From Acidimicrobiaceae bacterium (GTDB lineage Bacteria > Actinomycetota > Acidimicrobiia > Acidimicrobiales > RAAP-2), in NCBI GenBank assembly GCA_027365145.1, contig DAHXOA010000041.1, forward strand, positions 1-34,783: DNA of 34,783 nt, given 5' to 3'. The position numbers and the translations under genes are program-made. A model generated the notes under the pieces. It saw only the letters and a program-made list of their open reading frames with translations, made no database searches and had not been told where the DNA came from. Numbering within the stretch: position 1 is the stretch's first letter; every line of letters begins with the position of its first letter. Of the stretch, positions 19,521 to 25,774 are shown one piece after another.

Positions 19521-20786
19521 ATGTTCGAATGGTCAGACGAGCAGCTGATGGTACGTGACGCCGTGCGGGCGTTCGTGGAGGCGGAGGTGAAGCCCCACAT
19601 CGTCGAGCTGGAGCACGGCGACCTCCCGCCGTACGGGATCATGCGGAAGCTCTACACCACGTTCGGCATGGACCAGCTCGCCCGCGACCGTTTCGCCCGG
19701 CAGCTCGAGGCACGCCGCACGGAGTCCGACCGGCCGAGCGGGCCGGGCGGGGAGCGATCGGCGGGCGTGCCCGGGGGCACCCCGAGGCGCGGCGACGGCG
19801 GGGCGGCGGCGATGACCCTGATCCCGATCATCGAGTTGTGCCACTACTGCCCGGGGATCGTGACCGCCATGGGAGTGAGCATCGGCCTGGCCGCCGGGAC
19901 GGTTCTGAAGCGCGGCACCCCGGCGCAGATGGAGCGGTGGGGCCTCCCCCTGGCCACCATGGAGAAGATCGGTGCATGGGCGATCACCGAGCCGGGATCA
20001 GGATCGGATGCGCTCGGTGGCATGCTGGCCTCGGCCCGGCGCGACGGGGACGGCTACGTCCTCAACGGCAACAAGACCTTCATCACCAACGGGCCGTACG
20101 CCGACACGATCGTCTTCTACACCAAGCTCGACGACGGCACCGACACGCCGATCCGCGACCGGAAGGTCCTCACCTTCGTCCTGGACACGGGCACTCCCGG
20201 CCTGGTCCAGTCGCGGCCGTTCGCCAAGATGGGGCTGCACTCCTCGCCCACCGGGGAGCTCTTCTGCTCCGACGTCCGGGTGGGTCGCGACCACCTGCTC
20301 GGCGAGACCGAGAACGAGGCGGACGGGGGTGGCCGCGAGTCGGCGAAGGACAACTTCGTCCAGGAGCGCGCCGGCGTGGCGGCGATGGCGCTCGGGGTCA
20401 TCGAGGCCTGCCTCGCCCTCTCCGTGGACTACGCCCGGGAGCGGATGCTCTGGGGACAGCCGATAGGCGATCGGCAGCTCGTCCAGCTGAAGCTGGCCAA
20501 GATGGAGGTAGCCCGGTTGAACGTCTCCAACCTCGTCTTCCGCCACATCGAGCTGTCGGCCGCCGGCAAGCAGCTCACCCTGGCCGAGGCCTCGGCCATG
20601 AAGCTCTACTCGGCCCAGGCCGCCTCCGAGGTGGCGATGGAGGCCGTCCAGCTGTTCGGGGGCAACGGCTACATGTCCGAGTTCCGCGTCGAGCAGCTGG
20701 CGCGGGACGCGAAGGTCTTCCAGATCTACGCCGGCACCGACGAGATCCAGGTCACCCACATCGCCAAGGCCCTCCTCGCCACCTGA
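19521..20786 (+). CDS. Acyl-CoA dehydrogenase
   Basis: MFEWSDEQLMVRDAVRAFVEAEVKPHI, GAWAITEPGSGSDALGGM, NGNKTFITNGPYADTIVFYTK, VQLFGGNGYMSEFRVEQLARDAKVFQIYAGTDEIQ. Confidence 0.95.
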   Translation: MFEWSDEQLMVRDAVRAFVEAEVKPHIVELEHGDLPPYGIMRKLYTTFGMDQLARDRFARQLEARRTESDRPSGPGGERSAGVPGGTPRRGDGGAAAMTLIPIIELCHYCPGIVTAMGVSIGLAAGTVLKRGTPAQMERWGLPLATMEKIGAWAITEPGSGSDALGGMLASARRDGDGYVLNGNKTFITNGPYADTIVFYTKLDDGTDTPIRDRKVLTFVLDTGTPGLVQSRPFAKMGLHSSPTGELFCSDVRVGRDHLLGETENEADGGGRESAKDNFVQERAGVAAMALGVIEACLALSVDYARERMLWGQPIGDRQLVQLKLAKMEVARLNVSNLVFRHIELSAAGKQLTLAEASAMKLYSAQAASEVAMEAVQLFGGNGYMSEFRVEQLARDAKVFQIYAGTDEIQVTHIAKALLAT

Positions 20787-20827
20787 GGACCAGCGCCCCC
20801 CTCGGCTCGGCCGGAGCTCCCGCCGGA

Positions 20828-21865
20828 TCAGGCAGGCGTCGGGTCCGCCGTCACGGCGGCCGCCACATCCCGGACAAGCCCGCTGACCGCCAAGTCGTGG
20901 GCCACGGTGATGGCGTTGACCACGGCCGTCGCCGACGACGAGCCGTGGCTGATGACGCATACCCCGTCGACACCGAGCAACATGGCCCCCCCGGTCCCCT
21001 CGGGGTCGAGCGCGCCCGCCAGCGGGAGCAGGTGGGGCAGGATCTTCTCCGCCGCCTCGCGGACGTCGTCCCTGGCGAGCACGGCGCCGAGCGCGGCCAC
21101 GAGGAAGCCCATCGATCCTTCCATCGTCTTCAGGGCCACGTTCCCCGTGAACCCGTCGGTGACGACGACGTCCACCACCCCGTGGAAGAAGTCCCTCCCC
21201 TCCACGTTGCCGGTGAACTCCAGGCCCGGACCCCCTGCGCCGGACGCCAGCATGGCGTGAGCCTCCTTCACGAGCGGCGTGCCCTTCGACTTCTCCTCCC
21301 CGATGGACAACAGCGCCACGTGGGGACGGGCCGTCCCGTACCGGCACCGAGCGAACACGGCACCCATCCGTGCGAACTGGACGAGCATCTGGGGGGTGCA
21401 CTCGGCGTTCGCCCCGGAGTCGAGGAGCACGGTGGGCGGGCGGTCGCCACCGGGATTGGGGATCGGCGTGGCGATCGCCGGACGGATGACCCCGGGGAGC
21501 CGTCCCATCCGCAGCAGCGCCGACGCCATGGCCGCGCCCGTGTTCCCCGCCGACACCATGGCGAGAGCACGGCCGTCCCGGACGGCCTCGGCCGCCCGCA
21601 CCAGCGAGGAGTCCTTCTTCCGGCGGACGCCCTGGGCCGGGTCGTCGTCCATGCCGATGACCTCGCCGGCGTGGATCTCGGGAAGGCCCCCGGTATCGCC
21701 CATGTCGCCCGGCCGACCCACGAGGACCACGTCGATCCCTCGCTCATCGCGGGCGCGTCGCGCCCCGCCGACGATCTCACCGGGTGCCCGGTCCCCGCCC
21801 ATCGCGTCCACAGCCACGGGGAGGGCGGCGAGCGCCGCTCCCTCGGGCCGGTCGTGGCGCGCCAC
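20828..21865 (-). CDS. plsX: Phosphate acyltransferase PlsX
   Basis: LPVAVDAMGGDRAPGEIVGGA, GDMGDTGGLPEIHAGEVIGMDDDP, MVSAGNTGAAMASAL, DGFTGNVALKTMEG. Candidate GTG start at 21865 overlaps the rpmF TAG by 1 nt. Confidence 0.95.
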   Translation of the reverse strand: MARHDRPEGAALAALPVAVDAMGGDRAPGEIVGGARRARDERGIDVVLVGRPGDMGDTGGLPEIHAGEVIGMDDDPAQGVRRKKDSSLVRAAEAVRDGRALAMVSAGNTGAAMASALLRMGRLPGVIRPAIATPIPNPGGDRPPTVLLDSGANAECTPQMLVQFARMGAVFARCRYGTARPHVALLSIGEEKSKGTPLVKEAHAMLASGAGGPGLEFTGNVEGRDFFHGVVDVVVTDGFTGNVALKTMEGSMGFLVAALGAVLARDDVREAAEKILPHLLPLAGALDPEGTGGAMLLGVDGVCVISHGSSSATAVVNAITVAHDLAVSGLVRDVAAAVTADPTPA

Positions 21866-22044
21866 TAGTCGACGTCGATCGCCTGCCTGCCCTTGTACCA
21901 GCCGCACTGGGGGCAGACGACGTGTGGGAGCTTGGCCGCCGTACACTGCGGGCACACCGAGCGGGCCGGGGTGCGCAGCACCCAGTTGGACGCCCGGCGG
22001 CTCCGGCTCTTCGCCTTCGAGGTCTTCTTCTTCGGGACGGCCAT
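21865..22044 (-). CDS. rpmF: 50S ribosomal protein L32 (zinc-ribbon form)
   Basis: Translated by eye: MAVPKKKTSKAKSRSRRASNWVLRTPARSVCPQCTAAKLPHVVCPQCGWYKGRQAIDVD*. Contains CPQC..CPQC. 59 aa, so absent from the ORF track. Confidence 0.96.
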   Translation of the reverse strand: MAVPKKKTSKAKSRSRRASNWVLRTPARSVCPQCTAAKLPHVVCPQCGWYKGRQAIDVD

Positions 22045-22066
22045 GTTCGATTACTCCACGTTCGTA

Positions 22067-22084
22067 GGTCCCGCCGGCGGGACC
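22067..22084. promoter_or_regulatory. Perfect 18-bp palindrome upstream of rpmF
   Basis: ggtcccgccggcgggacc equals its own reverse complement; 22 bp upstream of the rpmF ATG. Confidence 0.6.
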
Positions 22085-22190
22085 GTTCGTCAGGTCCGCA
22101 CCACCCAGCGGGATGCCGGGCCGGCGGGGAAGCAGTGTAGGGGCACCGCGCCCCTACCCGCCACCACGGGTCACGCCAGCGTACACGCGT

Positions 22191-22220
22191 CGGATCCCGG
22201 GGCAAGAGCCCCGGGATCCG
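22191..22220 (-). terminator. Strong hairpin, candidate U-tract-less terminator of the secreted-protein gene
   Basis: cggatcccggggc-aaga-gccccgggatccg: 13-bp perfect arms, 4-nt loop; about 55 bp past the minus-strand stop at 22276. Confidence 0.65.
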
Positions 22221-22275
22221 GCCGCTCCCCATGCGGCTCCTCCGGGAGCAGGCGTGGGTCAGGATCCGGCCGCCA

Positions 22276-23322
22276 CTACCACCACGGGCCGAATTGGTTC
22301 CCGCCGGGTGCTTCGTTCCCGGTCACCGTGAACGGCGCCGTACCACTGGCCGTGCCGTCCGTGGCCACGATGGGGTTCGATCCGTCGCTGTCGGTCCGGC
22401 TGACCGTGACGAACCCTCCGAGCGACCCGTTGGCATCCACGCGGGCGGACCCCGTCGACGCCGGCGACCCGCTCGTGAAGGACAAGGACGCGTCCGACGC
22501 CAGCGTGGTCCAATTGAGCCCGATGACGGCGGCGGTCGTCCCGGCGGTGCCGGTGGTCGGGACGCTGTAGACGGTGTCGGTACCACCCGAAAGGCCGTTC
22601 ACCAGGGTCGTGTCGAACCTCAGGGAGGAGGCACCCGGGGCGAGCGGGAGTCCGGCGAGGGAGTTGGTGAGCACGGCCACGAGGCCGGGGCAGGTGGCAG
22701 AGGGCTGCACGGCGGGCACGGCGAAGTCGTCGGCCACGAGCACGCCCGACTGCACGCCACCCAGCAGGCCGGTGATGGGCGTGCCCGTCAGGTCGCCGCT
22801 CGTCCCCGTGGTCAGCTGGGCCGTGATCGGCCCGATGGTGCACGAGAACGGCCCGACCTGGGCGGTGGTCTCCAGCGACGCCGAGATCGTCGACGTGATC
22901 GCCCCGTTGGCGTGGATCTGGGCTGTCCCGGCCAACGCGCTCGTGGCCGTGAAGGTCGCCGGCAGCCCGACACCGAGCGGACCGAGGCTCAGGCGAGCCG
23001 TATTCGGTTGGATCTGCACGTCGGACCGGGGGACGTCGATCGCCAACGGGTTCGCCAGGGATCCGTCGATGGACAGGGTGCCCGTCGACACGCCGGTGAT
23101 CCCGGTGGCGGCGATGTGGGAGCCGATCGTCGCTGATCCGTTGGTCAGCGCGATGGCGATCGGGATCTGGATCGACGACGGCGCTGCCGATGCCGCCGGC
23201 ATCCCAAACAGCCCGGTCCCAAAGACGCCGAGGGTCGTGACCGCACCGACGGCGGTTGCCACTGCCATCCGGACGGCCCGGACCCTGGAGCGGGTGGTTC
23301 GAGTTCGTAGGTGGGAGGTCAT
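22276..23322 (-). CDS. Putative secreted Thr/Ser/Gly-rich protein of unknown function with Sec-type signal peptide
   Basis: MTSHLRTRTTRSRVRAVRMAVATAVGAVTTLGVFGTGLFGMPAASAAPSSIQIP...: basic n-region, hydrophobic core, AxA cleavage motif. Start at 23322 preferred over 23358. Confidence 0.82.
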   Translation of the reverse strand: MTSHLRTRTTRSRVRAVRMAVATAVGAVTTLGVFGTGLFGMPAASAAPSSIQIPIAIALTNGSATIGSHIAATGITGVSTGTLSIDGSLANPLAIDVPRSDVQIQPNTARLSLGPLGVGLPATFTATSALAGTAQIHANGAITSTISASLETTAQVGPFSCTIGPITAQLTTGTSGDLTGTPITGLLGGVQSGVLVADDFAVPAVQPSATCPGLVAVLTNSLAGLPLAPGASSLRFDTTLVNGLSGGTDTVYSVPTTGTAGTTAAVIGLNWTTLASDASLSFTSGSPASTGSARVDANGSLGGFVTVSRTDSDGSNPIVATDGTASGTAPFTVTGNEAPGGNQFGPWW

Positions 23323-23427
23323 GGAACGAACGGTGAAGCACGAACCGGGAGATGTCAAGACATCCGACCCGTGATCACGTCAGATACGCGACCCCCGTCC
23401 CACCCCGGACTACCCCTCTGGACTGGG

Positions 23428-23460
23428 ACAATATTATTTCTTACTGGTCAGTAGATAGAT
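23428..23460. promoter_or_regulatory. AT-rich island with TACTGgtCAGTA dyad, candidate promoter/operator region of the secreted-protein gene
   Basis: acaatattatttcttactggtcagtagatagat: about 9 G/C in 33 nt in a GC-rich window. TACTG-GT-CAGTA at 23442-23453. Confidence 0.4.
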
Positions 23461-23498
23461 CCGAACCCCGCCGAAACCCGCCACGGAGCGTAGATCCA

Positions 23499-24041
23499 TC
23501 ACCGCGTTCCGCTGTCTTCGGAGCCGGCCGACCCGGCGGAGAGCGCGTCCAGGGCAGCCCAGCGCGGGTCGTGCACGGGCGCACACCCACAGGGCGCCGC
23601 GTTGCGATCGGCCCCGCACCCCGGGCAGAGCCCGCGGCAGTCGTCGGCGCACAGGGGAGCGAGCGGGAGGGCGAGCATGACCGCGTCGCGCACCATCGGC
23701 TCCAGGTCGACCAGGTCCCCGTCGAGGGGGTAGGCGTCCTCGTCCTCCCCGGTGCAGTCACCTTCGACGAACCGCTCGCGTACCTCGACATGGACCGAGC
23801 CGTCGACCCGACCACCGCAGCGCCGGCACTCTGCCCGCCACGGCGCGTCGATGAACCCGGTGACGGCGATCCCCCCCGGGTAGGCCGAGAGCACCAGCTC
23901 GACGGCCACGTCGGCCCCACCCGGCACCTCGGCGCCCAGGACGGCCAGGTCGTCCACCGGGCCCTGGGTGGAGACCTGCCGGACGCCGGACGTCCGACGG
24001 CGCAGGGATGCGATCGGGACGGCGAAGCGGGGCGGTGGCAC
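23499..24041 (-). CDS. DUF177/YceD family protein
   Basis: GGIAVTGFIDAPWRAECRRCGGRVDGSVHVEVRERFVEG, LEPMVRDAVMLALPLAPLCADDCRGLCPGCGADRN. Confidence 0.92.
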   Translation of the reverse strand: MPPPRFAVPIASLRRRTSGVRQVSTQGPVDDLAVLGAEVPGGADVAVELVLSAYPGGIAVTGFIDAPWRAECRRCGGRVDGSVHVEVRERFVEGDCTGEDEDAYPLDGDLVDLEPMVRDAVMLALPLAPLCADDCRGLCPGCGADRNAAPCGCAPVHDPRWAALDALSAGSAGSEDSGTR

Positions 24042-24064
24042 GTCGGCGGCTCGGGCGGGACGGA

Positions 24065-24685
24065 TCAGGCGAGATCCTGGTCGAAGAAGCCTTCGGCGTC
24101 CTCGTCGCGCTCGACGATCCCGGTCGGGGACGAACCCTCCGCTTCGAGACCCGACGACCAGCCTTCCGCCGGGGGCGGTGGCGCGCCCTGGGGAAGGACC
24201 TGGAGCTTCTCCCGCCCGGCTTGGACGGTCTTCATGACGCGGTCGAGCACGATCTCGAAGTTGGCGAGCTGGCGGTCGGCGTAGTCCTCCGCCTCGTGGC
24301 GGAGCCGGCGGGCCTCCTCGTTGGCGTCGTCGAGGATGCGCTGGGCGGCGTGGTTCGCCTGGCGGACGATCTCGGTGCGCTGCACCATGCGCTCGGCCTG
24401 CACTCGCACCTCGTCAAGAAGGCCTTCGGCCTCCCGCTCCTTCTCCGCCAAGAACTCCTCCCGCTCCTTCAACAGCCATCTGGCCTGCCGCAGCTCTTCG
24501 GGCAGCTGGTCGAGGGCGGCGTACAACAGCTCGGCCATCTCGTCCCGCGACACCAGGACCGAGGCGGAGAGCGGCATGGCCTTCGCCGAGAGCACCAGCT
24601 CGAGGGCGTGGCGGACCAACGTCTCGGCGTCGTGCTCCTCCGAGAGCGCCTGGCGCTCCTCGAAGTCGTCGAAGACGTCACTCAT
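24065..24685 (-). CDS. DivIVA-like / ATP-synthase-b-like coiled-coil protein
   Basis: Long charged coiled coil KEREEFLAEKEREAEGLLDEVRVQAERMVQRTEIVRQANHAAQRILDDANEEARRLRHEAEDYADRQLANFE, located between coaD and DUF177. Confidence 0.82.
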   Translation of the reverse strand: MSDVFDDFEERQALSEEHDAETLVRHALELVLSAKAMPLSASVLVSRDEMAELLYAALDQLPEELRQARWLLKEREEFLAEKEREAEGLLDEVRVQAERMVQRTEIVRQANHAAQRILDDANEEARRLRHEAEDYADRQLANFEIVLDRVMKTVQAGREKLQVLPQGAPPPPAEGWSSGLEAEGSSPTGIVERDEDAEGFFDQDLA

Positions 24686-25160
24686 CGGCGAACTTTTCCT
24701 GGAGTCGGGTGGCGACCACCTCGGGCACGAACGACGTGACGTCGCCGCGGAAGCGCGCCACCTCCCGGAGCAGGCGCGACGCGATGAACGAATGGGCCGA
24801 GCTGGTCGGAATGAACAGCGTCTCCATCCCGGAGAGCTCCTTGTTCATCTGCGCCATCTGGAGCTCGTTCTCGAAGTCCGACACGGCTCGGAGGCCCTTC
24901 ACGATGGCGGTGGCGCCCACGTCACGGGCGACGTCCACCACGAGCGTGCTGACCGAGACGATCCGCACGTTGGCCAGGTGGCCGAGCGACTTCTCCAGCA
25001 TCTCCTGGCGCTCGTCCAGGCTGAAAAGGGGCTCGGTCTTCTGCGGGTTGCGGAGGGCGGCCACCACCACCTCGTCGAAGAGGCGGGAGGCCCGCTCGAT
25101 CACCTCGAGATGGCCGTTGTGCACGGGGTCGAACGACCCGGGAATGAGCGCGATCCTCAC
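24678..25160 (-). CDS. coaD: Phosphopantetheine adenylyltransferase
   Basis: GTG start at 25160: (M)RIALIPGSFDPVHNGHLEVIERASRLFDEVVVAALRNPQK, GLRAVSDFENELQMAQMNK, SSAHSFIASRLLREVARFRGDV. Confidence 0.97.
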   Translation of the reverse strand: MRIALIPGSFDPVHNGHLEVIERASRLFDEVVVAALRNPQKTEPLFSLDERQEMLEKSLGHLANVRIVSVSTLVVDVARDVGATAIVKGLRAVSDFENELQMAQMNKELSGMETLFIPTSSAHSFIASRLLREVARFRGDVTSFVPEVVATRLQEKFADE

Positions 25161-25714
25161 GAAGCACCTTTCTCTGTCGCCCGGATCGTCCGGGCCACGG
25201 TGACGAGCGTACCGCCGTAACGGCGCGACCTGATGATGCACCACTCCGGCGGCGCGGGGATGTCGGCGCGGGACTCGAGTACCACCAGATCGGCCGGCAG
25301 GGTCGGGATCAGCGCATCCCACTGGGCGAACGCGTAGGGGGGATCGCAGAAGGCCAGGTCGAAACGGGCGGCCGTGGTGGCCGACCACGAAACGGCGTCG
25401 CTCCGGACGATGGAGACCGTCCCGGACGCCTCCGCCTTCCCCATCCCGGTGCCGGAAAGGTTCTGCCGCACCGAGGCGAGCGAGCCGGCGTCGTTGTCGA
25501 CGAACGTCACGGAGGCCGCCCCCCGCGAAAGTGCCTCGATCCCGAGAGCGCCCGAGCCGGCGAAGAGGTCGGCGACCCGGAGCCCCTCCACGTCCCCGAG
25601 CGAGAAGAGCATGTCGAACATCGCCTCCCGGACCCGGTCCGAGGTGGGACGCACCGCGCCCGACGCCGGCACGGTCAGGCGCCTGCCCCGGAGCTCCCCC
25701 GCGATCACGCGCAC
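25157..25714 (-). CDS. rsmD: 16S rRNA (guanine(966)-N2)-methyltransferase RsmD
   Basis: MRVIAGELRGRRLTVPASGAVRPTSDRVREAMFDML, DLFAGSGALGIEALSRGAASVTFVDND, FDLAFCDPPYA. Confidence 0.96.
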   Translation of the reverse strand: MRVIAGELRGRRLTVPASGAVRPTSDRVREAMFDMLFSLGDVEGLRVADLFAGSGALGIEALSRGAASVTFVDNDAGSLASVRQNLSGTGMGKAEASGTVSIVRSDAVSWSATTAARFDLAFCDPPYAFAQWDALIPTLPADLVVLESRADIPAPPEWCIIRSRRYGGTLVTVARTIRATEKGAS

Positions 25715-25774
25715 CGGCCCACCCTACCGGCTCCGACACGACCGGTTCTCGGGCGGGCGGTCAGCTCTCGGCGG

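Noticed and set aside
19838-21868. 676-aa plus-strand ORF overlapping the acyl-CoA dehydrogenase and antisense to plsX
   Set aside because: Out-of-frame reading through two well supported genes; low-complexity R/G/H-rich product.
22259-23341. 360-aa minus-strand ORF overlapping the secreted-protein gene in another frame
   Set aside because: Rich in R/H/G/D with no signal peptide or domain; the frame at 22276-23322 has a clear signal peptide.
23353-23358. TTGACA on the minus strand as a -35 box for the secreted-protein gene
   Set aside because: At 15-18 bp spacing there is no TANNNT-like -10 (caccgt and neighbours), and it is part of the ATGTCAAGACAT dyad instead.
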